This document shows, in pieces, positions 25,917-34,938 of a DNA stretch of 64,000 nucleotides (positions within the stretch are counted from its first letter, which is position 1; the number at the start of each line of letters is the position of its first letter). The notes beneath the pieces are model-generated. The model worked only from the letters and a program-made list of their open reading frames with translations. It ran no database searches and had not been told where the DNA came from. The stretch lies in the NCBI GenBank assembly GCA_030526195.1, contig JAUNDG010000004.1, positions 49,401 to 113,400 on the forward strand, given 5' to 3'. The translations under genes and the position numbers were made by a program. This DNA comes from Lachnospiraceae bacterium (lineage in GTDB: Bacteria > Bacillota > Clostridia > Lachnospirales > Lachnospiraceae).

Positions 25917-27094
25917 TGGCAAAAAGAGATCGTTTATCCGGAAATGAAGCGGTGGCCGAAGCTCTGCGTCAGATCAATCCTGATGTCATGCCGGCCTTCC
26001 CCATCACACCGTCAACTGAAATTCCCCAGTATTTTTCCAAGTTCTGTGCCAACGGACAGGTGGATACTGAATTTATCCCTGTAGAATCTGAGCATTCCGC
26101 CATGTCAGCCGCCATCGGTGCTGAATCTGCCGGCGCCAGAACCGTATCCGCCACATCTTCAGCCGGTATGGCTTATATGTGGGAGGAACTGTACCTGGCC
26201 AGCGCGAACCGTCTGCCGATCGCTTTGGCTCTGGTGAACCGTGCTCTGTCAGGCCCCATCAACATCAACTGCGATCATTCCGATGCCATGGGTGCCCGTG
26301 ATGCCGGCTGGATCCAGCTCTTTGCCGAGACCAACCAGGAAGCCTACGACAACATGGTTCAGGCTTACCGTATCGCTGAGCACAAGGATGTCCGTCTGCC
26401 GATCATGATCTGCCAGGACGGTTTCATTACATCCCATGCTGTTCAGAACATCACCCTGATGGAAGACGAAGAAGTCAGGAACTTTGTCGGTGAGTATCAG
26501 CCGGAACAATATCTGCTGAACCCGAACGGCACCATGGCTGTGGGTCCCTACTCTGTATCCAACCACTATATGGAAGCCAGAAGAGCTCAGGCCGAAGCGA
26601 TGCACAACGCCAAGGATGTCATCAAGGCTGTGGCCGAGGAATTCGCCGCTGTGACAGGCCGTGGTGTGGCCTGGTTTGAAGAGTATGCCATGGAGGATGC
26701 CGAGCTGGCTATCGTGCTGATGGGCTCTGCCGCCGGTACCGCCAAGGATGCTGTCGACAACTTAAGAGCCGCCGGCAAGAAGGTGGGTCTTATCAAGATC
26801 CGTATGTTCAGACCCTTCCCGGCCGAAGAAATCGCTGAAGCCCTGAAGAATGTCAAGGCTGTGGCGCTTATGGACAGAACCGAAAGCTTCAATGACCATA
26901 ACGGCCCCATCGGTGCCGATGTGTCAACCGCTCTCTTCAGAGCCGGCAAGCTTTGCGAAACCATTAACTATGTGTATGGTCTGGGCGGCCGTGACGTTCG
27001 CGTTGAAGACATCGAAAAGGTCTTCGCCGATCTGGAAGAGGCTGCCGCCAACGGCACAAACGACCACTATCGCTATATGGGCGTCAGAGAGTAA
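25916..27094 (+). CDS. porA: 2-oxoacid:ferredoxin oxidoreductase, alpha subunit
   Basis: The alpha subunit holds the pyrimidine-binding and domain II/III parts of the TPP enzyme. The 392 residues include LSGNEAVAEALRQINPDVMP, AFPITPSTEIPQYF, FIPVESEHSAMSAAIGAESAG (VESEHSA is typical) and a C-terminal RMFRPFPAEEIAEAL transketolase-like domain. Start overlaps porD by one base, indicating translational coupling. Confidence 0.95.
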   Translation: MAKRDRLSGNEAVAEALRQINPDVMPAFPITPSTEIPQYFSKFCANGQVDTEFIPVESEHSAMSAAIGAESAGARTVSATSSAGMAYMWEELYLASANRLPIALALVNRALSGPININCDHSDAMGARDAGWIQLFAETNQEAYDNMVQAYRIAEHKDVRLPIMICQDGFITSHAVQNITLMEDEEVRNFVGEYQPEQYLLNPNGTMAVGPYSVSNHYMEARRAQAEAMHNAKDVIKAVAEEFAAVTGRGVAWFEEYAMEDAELAIVLMGSAAGTAKDAVDNLRAAGKKVGLIKIRMFRPFPAEEIAEALKNVKAVALMDRTESFNDHNGPIGADVSTALFRAGKLCETINYVYGLGGRDVRVEDIEKVFADLEEAAANGTNDHYRYMGVRE

Positions 27095-27109
27095 TCGGAG
27101 GGAAATGTA

Positions 27110-28048
27110 ATGGCTTATAATTTTAAGGAAATCATGAACCGACCCGAGCGTCTCGCCCCGGGTCACAGAATGTGCGCCGGCTGCGGCGGCACCATTGCCG
27201 TTCGCAACGTGCTGCGGGCTCTCCACGAAGGTGACAAGGCTGTTGTGGGTAATGCCACCGGCTGCCTTGAGGTTTCCACCTTCATGTATCCGTATGTGGC
27301 TTATGAAGACAGCTATATCCACAACGCTTTCGAAAATGCCGGTGCCACTATGTCCGGCGTTGAGGGCGCATACAACGCTTTAAGACGGAAGGGTAAACTG
27401 CCGGCTGATTCAAACACCAAGTTCATCACCTTCGGTGGTGACGGCGGTACTTACGATATCGGTCTTCAGTCCCTGTCCGGTGCCATGGAACGTAACCACG
27501 ATCTGGTGTATGTCTGCTACGACAACGGCGCTTACATGAACACCGGTATCCAGCGTTCCTCCGCCACACCGATGTTTGCGGATACCACCACCACTCCGGT
27601 AGGCTCCGACTCCAACGGTAAGCCCCAGAACCGCAAGGACCTGGCCACCATCATCGCTGCCCATGACATTCCGTATGTGGCTCAGACCACATTTTCTCCG
27701 AATTTCAAGGATCTGCACACCAAGGCTGAAAAGGCCATCTACACACCGGGTGCCGCTTTCCTGAACATCATGGCTCCCTGCCCCAGAGGCTGGCGTTACA
27801 ACACACCGGACATCATGGAAATCTGCCGTCTGGGTGTGGAGACCTGCTACTGGCCGCTGTTCGAAGTCATCGAGGGCAAGTGGGTGCTGAACTATCAGCC
27901 GAAGAATAAGCTCCCCATCGAAGACTGGCTGGTAAAACAGGGCCGCTTCAAACATCTCTTCAAAAAGGGCAACGAATATCTCATCGAAGCCTTCCAGAAG
28001 GAAGTGGACAGAAGATGGGAAGATCTGCTTAAGAAATGTGAGGCTTGA
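27110..28048 (+). CDS. porB: 2-oxoacid:ferredoxin oxidoreductase, beta (TPP-binding) subunit
   Basis: The beta subunit binds thiamine diphosphate and a proximal cluster. Visible motifs are GHRMCAGCGGTIAVRNVLRA, VGNATGCLEVSTFMYP and TFGGDGGTYDIGLQSLSGA, with YDNGAYMNTGIQRSSATPMF closing the TPP-Mg site. GGAGGG lies 9 bp before ATG. It is 312 residues, full length. The operon ends with a palindromic repeat and a terminator. Confidence 0.95.
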   Translation: MAYNFKEIMNRPERLAPGHRMCAGCGGTIAVRNVLRALHEGDKAVVGNATGCLEVSTFMYPYVAYEDSYIHNAFENAGATMSGVEGAYNALRRKGKLPADSNTKFITFGGDGGTYDIGLQSLSGAMERNHDLVYVCYDNGAYMNTGIQRSSATPMFADTTTTPVGSDSNGKPQNRKDLATIIAAHDIPYVAQTTFSPNFKDLHTKAEKAIYTPGAAFLNIMAPCPRGWRYNTPDIMEICRLGVETCYWPLFEVIEGKWVLNYQPKNKLPIEDWLVKQGRFKHLFKKGNEYLIEAFQKEVDRRWEDLLKKCEA

Positions 28049-28075
28049 TGCGCCCGGGAAATTTTCTGAACCGCG

Positions 28076-28121
28076 ACAAGCCTTCCTCACTTCAAAGAGG
28101 CAGAGTCTTAAGCGGGGAAGC
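28076..28121 (+). repeat. Dispersed B repeat, copy 3 (after porB)
   Basis: AAGCCTTCCTC, then TTCAAAGAGGCAGAGTCTTA and AGCGGGGAAGC match part B of the repeat at 48565 and 48734, with outer GCCTTCC / GGGGAAGC arms. Part A is absent. Confidence 0.6.
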
Positions 28122-28156
28122 ACTTTAATTGTTGAACATTCATTCATAAAAAATGG

Positions 28157-28192
28157 GAAAAGACTGTCATTTTTTGGCAGTCTTTTCTTTTC
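28157..28192 (+). terminator. Terminator of the por operon
   Basis: GAAAAGACTGTC (28157-28168) pairs with GGCAGTCTTTTC (28176-28187) around a T-rich loop, followed by TTTTC. Confidence 0.8.
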
Positions 28193-28206
28193 AATTGTGC
28201 GAAAAC

Positions 28207-28215
28207 TGCTATAAT
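28207..28215 (+). promoter_or_regulatory. Extended -10 before the Nudix gene
   Basis: TGCTATAAT lies 32 bp before the Nudix start; no clear -35 is present, as expected for an extended -10 promoter. Confidence 0.5.
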
Positions 28216-28246
28216 AGATGTAATTATTTCTGAAAAGAGAAGTGTT

Positions 28247-29035
28247 ATGGAATATTTAGATATTGTGACTGAAAAGGGCGAACGGACGGGCCTGGTGGCC
28301 GATCGTGTATCCGCCCACGCAAAGGGCATCCGCCACCGCACCGCCCACGTCTGGGTCATCCGGGAAAAAGCGGGCCGTGTGGAGGTGCTGCTTCAGAAAC
28401 GTGCCGAAGGCAAAGACTCATTTCCGGGAAAATATGACACATCATCAGCCGGTCATATCCCGGCGGGGGATGAGCCCCGACCCTCAGCGGTGCGGGAACT
28501 GTCCGAGGAACTGGGCATCTATGTGAGGGAGGCCGATCTCCAGGAAGCCGGGACCTGCCGGATCAAGTTTGAGACCGAGTTTTACGGCAAGCCCTTCAAG
28601 GATGACGAAGTGGTCTTCGTTTATGTTTTAAAAAATGATGTGAATCCGGCTCAGCTCACTTTGCAGCCGGAGGAGGTTTCCGAGGCCATCTGGCTGCCTC
28701 TTGATGAGGTGCAGGCCGCGGTGGCGGCCCGGGATGAGCGCTTCTGTGTCCCGCAGGAGGGGCTTGAGCTGCTGACGGCATTCCTGGGAAAGGTGGAAAA
28801 ACCGGTGTCCTATACCGATATCCGCCCCGGCCGGTATCGCCATTTCAAAGGGAATGAATATGAGGTGCTGGGGGTGGCCCGGCACAGCGAGACCGAGGAG
28901 CCCATGGTGGTCTACCGGGCCCTCTACGGCAGCGGCGGACTCTGGGTGCGGCCGGCGTCCATGTGGCTGGAAACCGTGGAGCGGGACGGCCGGACTTATC
29001 AACGGTTCACCTATGTGCCCGAGAACGAGGCCTGA
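28247..29035 (+). CDS. Nudix hydrolase fused to a DUF1653-like domain
   Basis: Residues 1-180 form a Nudix domain of the IDI-like subgroup (LDIVTEKGERTGLVADR start, Nudix box around residues 68-91 with RELSEELGI). The first acidic position of the box is aspartate rather than glutamate if the standard spacing is used. Residues about 190-262 (IRPGRYRHFKGNEYEVLGVA, then LYGSGGLWVRPASMW) match the small DUF1653 domain, usually a stand-alone protein. Substrate is unknown. The gene is monocistronic behind an extended -10. Confidence 0.85.
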   Translation: MEYLDIVTEKGERTGLVADRVSAHAKGIRHRTAHVWVIREKAGRVEVLLQKRAEGKDSFPGKYDTSSAGHIPAGDEPRPSAVRELSEELGIYVREADLQEAGTCRIKFETEFYGKPFKDDEVVFVYVLKNDVNPAQLTLQPEEVSEAIWLPLDEVQAAVAARDERFCVPQEGLELLTAFLGKVEKPVSYTDIRPGRYRHFKGNEYEVLGVARHSETEEPMVVYRALYGSGGLWVRPASMWLETVERDGRTYQRFTYVPENEA

Positions 29036-29259
29036 TGGACGACAGGCCCATCGCTTATGAGGGAGCGAGGAGGGCCGGTGAGGGCCGCTGTCAAAGGATA
29101 CAGCCGGCCTGAACGGTATAGAGATAATCGCGGATATCGAGCCGGCAATGGATGCATCCGATAAACATGCCGGCTATGAGCCTGAGTAAAAAATGAAGAG
29201 TCGAGATTCTGAGTGGGAAAAACAACATAACATCTGACAGCCGAACAGGAGGACAAACT

Positions 29260-31026
29260 ATGGCAAGCAGATTGAGTCAGTCAAATGATGAGCTTTATGT
29301 TGAAAATCTGGCGAAGCGCCGCCACCGCATTTTAGTGGCGTCCGGGAAGGAGTCGGCGGATCTGGTGCTGAAAAATGCCCGCTACCTCAATGTGTTCACC
29401 AATGATTTCCGGGAAGGGGACATCGCCATTTGCGAAGGCTTCTTTGCCGGTATCGGTGAGTATTCCGGCCGGGAGGAGATCGATCTGAAGGGCAAGACCG
29501 TGGTGCCGGGCTTCATGGATGGCCATCTCCATCTGGAAAGCTCCATCATTTCCCCGCGTCAGTATGCCCGGACCGTGCTGCCCCACGGGACCACGGCCAT
29601 TTTCGCCGATCCCCACGAGATCGCCAATGTTCTGGGCGAGACCGGCATCGATTACATCCTGGATTCCACAGCGGGGATGCCGCTGGAAATCTTCATCACC
29701 CTGTCATCCTGCGTGCCGGCCACCTGCTTTGACGAGGCCGGTGCCGACCTGACCTATCGCCAGCTCTCCAATTATATTCAGGAAGAGCGTGTGCGTGGTC
29801 TGGCTGAAATGATGAATTACCCCGGCATTGTCAACGCTGACGAGGCCGTGATCCGGAAGCTGCAGGTGACCATGAAGGCCTACAAGCGGGTGGACGGTCA
29901 TGCACCGGGCCTCACCGGCAAAGAACTCAACGCCTATGTCACCGCCGGCATTTCCTCCGATCATGAATGCTCCACCTTCGAAGAAGCTCTGGAGAAGCTG
30001 TCTCTTGGGCAGTGGATCATGATCCGCGAAGGCACCGCCTGCCATAACCTTGAAAAACTGATGCCGCTCCTGAAGGGGCAGTATTTCAGCCGTTGCCTCC
30101 TGGTCACCGACGACAAACATTCCAGTGACCTGGTGGATCAGGGTCATATCGACCACATCATCCGCAAAGCCATCAGCCTGGGGGCCAAGCCGGAACACAT
30201 TTTCAAAGTGGCATCCTTCAATGCCGCCGAATACTTCGGGCTGAACTACCGCGGCGCCATTTCCCCGGGTTATCAGGCTGACTTTGTCATTCTGGATGAT
30301 GTCAACACCGTCGATATCCATTCTGTTTACAAAAAAGGCGTCAAGGTGGCCGAGCAGGGTATCCTGACACCGGAAATCGATGAGATCCTCAGCCAGGAAG
30401 ATCCCCATGTCCGGGAATTCTACGGCAACGAGGTCCGCAAGTCCGTCCACATCGGCACCATCACCGAGGACAAGCTGCAGCCCAAGAACGGCAAGGCCAA
30501 GCTCATCGGCCTGGTGCCCCATGAGATTCTCACCACAGATGAGGGCTGGGCTGAGAGCGTTGATGTGGACAAGGACATCGTCAAGCTCGCCGTGGTGGAA
30601 CGGCACAAAGCCACCGGCCATGTGGGCGTCGCCTACCTCAAGGGCTACGGTTTAAAAAATGGCGCTGTGGCCACCACCATTGCCCACGATTCCCACAATC
30701 TGATCGTGGCCGGCACCAATGATACCGACATCCTCACCGCTATCAATCGCCTGCAGGATATCCAGGGCGGTATGGTGGTTGTCGAAAATGGCGCTGTGAA
30801 AGCGGAGATGGCGCTGCCCATCGCCGGTCTCATGTGCGACCTCACCACAGAAGAGGTCCGGGAGAAAATGACGGAGCTGAAGGCCGCGGCCACAGCTCTG
30901 GGCACCTCAAAGGATATCGATCCCTTCATGACATTGTCCTTCGTGAGCTTGCCGGTCATCCCGCAGCTGCGTCTCACAACCCTGGGTGTTGTGGATGTGG
31001 ACAGCTTCTCACTGGTTGAATCCTAA
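29260..31026 (+). CDS. ade: Adenine deaminase
   Basis: Ade converts adenine to hypoxanthine and ammonia and belongs to the amidohydrolase superfamily. The 588-residue protein has GFMDGHLHLESSIISPRQYA, HGTTAIFADPHEIANVLG, the DGHAPGLTG metal-site stretch and LLVTDDKHSSDLVDQGHID, followed by the bacterial Ade C-terminal domain (VERHKATGHVGVAYLKGYGL). CAGGAGG precedes the ATG. Its product would feed the purine pathway suggested by the NCS2 permease and XdhC. The 224-bp gap before it shows no gene. Confidence 0.95.
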   Translation: MASRLSQSNDELYVENLAKRRHRILVASGKESADLVLKNARYLNVFTNDFREGDIAICEGFFAGIGEYSGREEIDLKGKTVVPGFMDGHLHLESSIISPRQYARTVLPHGTTAIFADPHEIANVLGETGIDYILDSTAGMPLEIFITLSSCVPATCFDEAGADLTYRQLSNYIQEERVRGLAEMMNYPGIVNADEAVIRKLQVTMKAYKRVDGHAPGLTGKELNAYVTAGISSDHECSTFEEALEKLSLGQWIMIREGTACHNLEKLMPLLKGQYFSRCLLVTDDKHSSDLVDQGHIDHIIRKAISLGAKPEHIFKVASFNAAEYFGLNYRGAISPGYQADFVILDDVNTVDIHSVYKKGVKVAEQGILTPEIDEILSQEDPHVREFYGNEVRKSVHIGTITEDKLQPKNGKAKLIGLVPHEILTTDEGWAESVDVDKDIVKLAVVERHKATGHVGVAYLKGYGLKNGAVATTIAHDSHNLIVAGTNDTDILTAINRLQDIQGGMVVVENGAVKAEMALPIAGLMCDLTTEEVREKMTELKAAATALGTSKDIDPFMTLSFVSLPVIPQLRLTTLGVVDVDSFSLVES

Positions 31027-31141
31027 CAAGCAGCGAGAAACTGTCTGTGACTTCCCGATTGACAGACGGGGGCGATTTCTGATATACCGATAGGGTGGTT
31101 TTTCAGGTTAGCAGATTGCTTATGTAAGCAGGAGATAGATT

Positions 31142-31915
31142 ATGATCATTACCATCGACATGGGCAACTCCCATACAGAAATCGGCGGCTTCGAGGGCGA
31201 AACTCTGGTCTTTGCCGAACGCATCAGAACCGATCTGGATCGGACCGCCATGGAGTATGGCGTGCTCATTCATAACATTTTTGAAATGCTGGATATCGAC
31301 TCGGCAATCGTGACCGGCGGTATTCTGTCATCAGTTGTGCCGCAGCTGACGGAAACCATCTGCCGCGGCGTGAAAAAAGCTCTGGGCATCACCCCCCTCG
31401 TGGTGGGGCCTGGCGTCAAAAATGGGCTGAAAATCGCTATTGATGATCCCAAGCAGCTGGGCGCCGATATGGTGGTCAGTGCGGTGGGGGCTATCCATGC
31501 CTACGGCAAGCCCCTCATCGTGATCGATATGGGCACCGCCACAACACTGGCGGCCATCGACGATAAGGGCGTCTTCCTGGGCGGCCTTATTCTGTCCGGT
31601 ATGCGGACCGCCACCAATGCCCTGTCATCCGGGGCTTCACAGCTGCCCTATATTTCATTTACGGCGCCGGCCCGGGTGATCGGCACCAACACCATCGATT
31701 CCATGAAGAGCGGTGCTGTCTACGGACAGGCGGCTCAGCTGGATGGTCTTATTGACCGCATCGAAACGGAAATGGGACAGAATACAACGGTCGTGGCGAC
31801 CGGCGGCCTTTCAGGTCTGGTGGTGCCGCACTGCAAGAGAAAAGACATTATTTTCGATCGTGAACTGATGCTGCGCGGCCTGCGCATCATTTACGAAATG
31901 AACCGTAAAAAATAA
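31142..31915 (+). CDS. coaX: Type III pantothenate kinase
   Basis: CoaX phosphorylates pantothenate, the first step of CoA synthesis, and has the ASKHA fold. The protein starts MIITIDMGNSHTEIGGF (phosphate loop D-x-G-N), has GADMVVSAVGAIHAYGKP and the second loop IDMGTATTLAAID, and ends with GGLSGLVVPHCKR. It is 257 residues, the normal length. It lies 115 bp after ade and is closed by a terminator. Confidence 0.95.
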   Translation: MIITIDMGNSHTEIGGFEGETLVFAERIRTDLDRTAMEYGVLIHNIFEMLDIDSAIVTGGILSSVVPQLTETICRGVKKALGITPLVVGPGVKNGLKIAIDDPKQLGADMVVSAVGAIHAYGKPLIVIDMGTATTLAAIDDKGVFLGGLILSGMRTATNALSSGASQLPYISFTAPARVIGTNTIDSMKSGAVYGQAAQLDGLIDRIETEMGQNTTVVATGGLSGLVVPHCKRKDIIFDRELMLRGLRIIYEMNRKK

Positions 31916-31945
31916 CAGACAAAGACCTGCGCCAAAGCAGGCAAT

Positions 31946-31959
31946 TGTGTCATGACACA
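31946..31959. repeat. 14-bp perfect palindrome after coaX
   Basis: TGTGTCATGACACA is a perfect palindrome just before the coaX terminator. It may be an operator-like site or part of the 3' structure. Confidence 0.4.
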
Positions 31960-31961
31960 CA

Positions 31962-31989
31962 AGACCGTCCCTCGGGGCGGTCTTTTTTT
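31962..31989 (+). terminator. Terminator after coaX
   Basis: AGACCGTCC-ctcg-GGGCGGTCT with one G-U pair is followed by seven T residues. Confidence 0.9.
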
Positions 31990-32156
31990 GTTTTGGTGAC
32001 AAATGATTTGCGTTTCCGTGCACAAGCCCCGCCCATGCGTTGAGGGGAGGCGATGCGGGCTTCTATCATGATAGTAACGATAGAGACAGGAGCCATTTTC
32101 TTAAGGAAATGGTGCCGCCGGCAGCAGAGGACAGTGGTCCGGAAGCGGAGGTCGAT

Positions 32157-33047
32157 ATGTCGACAATTTATGTGGCGTCGTTTGATGACGATGAGTATCA
32201 GGCAATAATCAGCAGTCTCCCCTACGACAAACTGAAGGAGACGGCCCGGGTGGTCCGGATCGAATCCTTTTCAGACTTCTCCGGCCGGTTGGCGCAGCTG
32301 GATCATTTTTCGGCGTCCGCGACCCTGGTCAAAGACGGCGGCTGCGTGATGTACGGATCGGGTTATCATGGCCGATCCGCAGAGCCGAAGGCGGAGAAGA
32401 CATTGAGGGCGGATGAAACCTCTGAAGCGTGTGAGCGATACGCCGCAGAGGAGCAGATCCCGGATGCGCATGAGAAAGGTTCTGCAGAAGGGCTAATCGG
32501 GGATGCGTGTGAAGAGTCGACCGCATTATGCCTCAGTTTACATGAGGAAAATGAGGCCGAGACGAAGAACGGCGCATCTGTGGAATCAGTGGCGACCGCT
32601 GACAAAGCCTTGCCGGAGACGGAAAGAACGGTCATTCAGGAGGCATCGGAAGCGGTCAGGCAAAGACGGGGCGAAGCGGAGAGCGAAAGTTACTATGGGC
32701 GCGTAGCCATGGACGGCAACCGGGCGGTCAGCTTCATCCGGGATGTCATCGACTGGAATTACACCAGCGGCGAATCGGCGAAGGAGTACGCAGACCTGGT
32801 GCACCTGTCTCAGACCTACATTTGCCGTATGTTCCGCAAGAAAAACGGCAAATCCATCGGCCGATGGATCCTGGAGCGGCGCATGGAAAAGGCCTGCGAC
32901 CTGCTGGTTAACACGGACCTGATGGTACGGGACGTGGCCGAGCGGGTGGGATACACCAACTTTTCCTATTTTTGCAAGCGCTTTAAGGATTTCCATCATA
33001 TGACGCCAAATGATTATCGTAAAAAATATGGGAAAAATACGGATTAA
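32157..33047 (+). CDS. AraC-type DNA-binding regulator with a low-complexity middle
   Basis: The C-terminal 100 residues are a complete AraC/XylS double helix-turn-helix (HLSQTYICRMFRKKNGKSIG, then VRDVAERVGYTNFSYFCKRF and MTPNDYRKKY). The N-terminal part (MSTIYVASFDDDEYQAIISS) matches no sensor domain that I know, and residues about 60-190 are low-complexity, rich in Ala and Glu. Start at 32157 rests on GGAGG 5 bp upstream; the frame is open back to 32040, where a CCATTT..AAATGG palindrome lies. A second AraC-type gene follows 14 bp later and then xdhC, so a role in purine or molybdoenzyme control is only inferred from position. Confidence 0.8.
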   Translation: MSTIYVASFDDDEYQAIISSLPYDKLKETARVVRIESFSDFSGRLAQLDHFSASATLVKDGGCVMYGSGYHGRSAEPKAEKTLRADETSEACERYAAEEQIPDAHEKGSAEGLIGDACEESTALCLSLHEENEAETKNGASVESVATADKALPETERTVIQEASEAVRQRRGEAESESYYGRVAMDGNRAVSFIRDVIDWNYTSGESAKEYADLVHLSQTYICRMFRKKNGKSIGRWILERRMEKACDLLVNTDLMVRDVAERVGYTNFSYFCKRFKDFHHMTPNDYRKKYGKNTD

Positions 33048-33061
33048 ACGGAGAGATAACA

Positions 33062-33655
33062 GTGACTGGGAAACCGGAGGGAAATGAGAGCCGGCCGTGT
33101 CAAATTGTTTTCGTGTGGACACTGATGGAAGAGGACCGGGCACTGGCAGAGGGCTGGTGCGATCTGAACCGGGCCGGCGAGACAAAAGAAGGAGAAGACT
33201 ATTTAAGAAAAATAATCGGACAGGAAACCTATGAGGAAATGGACAGAGCCATAGAAATGGCGGTGGAAAAGGCAGGTCGCGACACGGACCCTCAGGCCAC
33301 ACAGGAAGCGGCCCCTTCGCAGGATCGTCTGGATATCCGGACCTGTGAGCACTATATAAGGAAGTATTTTCAAATGAAGGATGCCCGTTACCGGGTGGCT
33401 CATGAAATGGGGGTGACCCCGGAGGGCCTCAGCCGCCGGTACAAGGCCATCACCGGCCACACCTTCAGCAGTCAGTTAAGACGGTTTCGCATGACCACCG
33501 CCCGCCATCATCTTATGATGACCAACCGGTCGGTAGAATCCATCGGCACCGAGGTGGGATATCGATCGCTGAGTTCCTTTAGCGAAGCCTTCAAGAAGTA
33601 TTTCGGCCTGTCGCCCCAGATGTATCGCCGCCAGCACCACATCGGGGACAGCTGA
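33062..33655 (+). CDS. Second AraC-type regulator
   Basis: The 197-residue protein has an AraC-type double helix-turn-helix in residues about 95-190 (RVAHEMGVTPEGLSRRYKA, TNRSVESIGTEVGYRSLSSF, FKKYFGLSPQMYRRQ). Its first 90 residues are acidic and resemble no known ligand-binding domain. A GTG start at 33062 has GGAGAG 7 bp away; an ATG at 33125 is in frame. It is probably cotranscribed with the upstream AraC gene; two regulators of the same fold in tandem may act as a pair. Confidence 0.8.
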   Translation: MTGKPEGNESRPCQIVFVWTLMEEDRALAEGWCDLNRAGETKEGEDYLRKIIGQETYEEMDRAIEMAVEKAGRDTDPQATQEAAPSQDRLDIRTCEHYIRKYFQMKDARYRVAHEMGVTPEGLSRRYKAITGHTFSSQLRRFRMTTARHHLMMTNRSVESIGTEVGYRSLSSFSEAFKKYFGLSPQMYRRQHHIGDS

Positions 33656-33691
33656 TATGGACAAAACTTTCATGGCAATCCGCGGGTCATC

Positions 33692-33700
33692 TGCTATAAT
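33692..33700 (+). promoter_or_regulatory. Extended -10 before xdhC
   Basis: TGCTATAAT precedes the xdhC start by 21 bp; the gene then has the strong site GGAGGTGAT. Confidence 0.5.
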
Positions 33701-33721
33701 GGAAACCATGGAGGTGATCAC

Positions 33722-34738
33722 ATGAACAGTTTTTTCAATGCCGTGAGCAAAACGGAAAGTGAAGTCTATAAGACGGCCCTGATCCTGGAAGGGGATGGTG
33801 CCGGTGAACATGCTCTTTATATAGAAGGAGAACCCCAGGAAGGGGCTTATCCCTATTTTCTTGAACGGAAAGACTATCTGGCCGACCCCGATACCGTAGG
33901 CACTGTCACAGACGGTGACCGCAAGGTTTTCGTGGAAAGCGTGGGCCGTCCTGCGGAAATGGTGATCTGCGGCGGCGGTCATGTGGCGGTTCAGGTGGTG
34001 AAATTAGCGAAAATGGTGGGCTTCCACGTGACGGTTTACGAGGATCGCCCCTTATTTGCCAACAATGCCCGGGCAGCCGGGGCCGATGTGGTGTCCTGCA
34101 TGTCCTTTGAGGACAATCTGGCCAAGACAACCGGCGGTCCCAATGTGTATTTCCTGATCCTGACAAGAGGCCATCGTTTTGATATGGTCTGCCTGCGGGA
34201 TCTGTTGAAAAAGCCCTATGCCTATATCGGGATGATCGGCAGCCGCGTGCGCGTAAGAGCCGCCAAGGAAACGCTTCTCGAGGAAGGCTATCCGGCTGAG
34301 AAGCTCGACAGCCTCCATTCCCCCATCGGTCTTAAGATCGGGGCGGAAACACCGGAGGAACTGGCGGTGTCCATTCTGGCGGAAATCATCGATGTGCGCA
34401 GCAAGGAGCGGAAGAGCGGCGGTTACACCAAGGCCATGCTCGAAGCTCTGAGAGGCGAACAGAACCTTATCGTGGCCACGATCATCGAGCGCCGTGGGTC
34501 AGCCCCCAGAAAAGCCGGCACGAAAATGATGATCCTGGAGGACGGTCGTTGTATCGGCACCATCGGCGGCGGTTGCGCCGAAAATGATGTGATCATGAAG
34601 GCACGCTATATGCTGCAGGATGAAGAGGCTGAGCAGGATACGGTGATGGTGGACATGACCGGCCGTGAGGCTGAGGACGAAGGCATGGTCTGCGGTGGCC
34701 GCATCAAGGTCTTCATGGAGAAGGTGCACGTGCGCTGA
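33722..34738 (+). CDS. XdhC/CoxI-family protein with reversed domain order
   Basis: XdhC proteins bind and sulfurate the molybdenum cofactor for xanthine dehydrogenase-type enzymes. Here the Rossmann-like domain (MVICGGGHVAVQVVKLAKMV, then YIGMIGSRVRVRAAKETLL) occupies residues about 80-225, and the XdhC_CoxI segment (ATIIERRGSAPRKAGTKMMI, GTIGGGCAE, GMVCGGRIKVFME) follows at about 245-336. In the usual protein the CoxI segment comes first. No molybdenum hydroxylase gene is adjacent. Length 338. Confidence 0.87.
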   Translation: MNSFFNAVSKTESEVYKTALILEGDGAGEHALYIEGEPQEGAYPYFLERKDYLADPDTVGTVTDGDRKVFVESVGRPAEMVICGGGHVAVQVVKLAKMVGFHVTVYEDRPLFANNARAAGADVVSCMSFEDNLAKTTGGPNVYFLILTRGHRFDMVCLRDLLKKPYAYIGMIGSRVRVRAAKETLLEEGYPAEKLDSLHSPIGLKIGAETPEELAVSILAEIIDVRSKERKSGGYTKAMLEALRGEQNLIVATIIERRGSAPRKAGTKMMILEDGRCIGTIGGGCAENDVIMKARYMLQDEEAEQDTVMVDMTGREAEDEGMVCGGRIKVFMEKVHVR

Positions 34739-34879
34739 TTCGCGAAGGACTACCGGTCGACGATGGTCCGCAGCGCCGGAATAAGACAGGCGATACAAAA
34801 TCAGACGAAACAAAATAAGCCGGTAATCGTCGGATGATGGCTGTGCCGACACAGCTCATCCGGTTTATCGGAGAAATAA

Positions 34880-34919
34880 AAAACGGTCGCAACACCCGAA
34901 TGGGTGCGGCGGCCGTTTT
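34880..34919. terminator. Bidirectional terminator between xdhC and the unknown gene
   Basis: AAAACGGTCGC (34880-34890) pairs with GCGGCCGTTTT (34909-34919), with an inner CACCC-gaat-GGGTG stem. Runs of A on the left and T on the right let it serve both strands. Confidence 0.85.
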
Positions 34920-34938
34920 GTCATGGGCATAATTTGAA

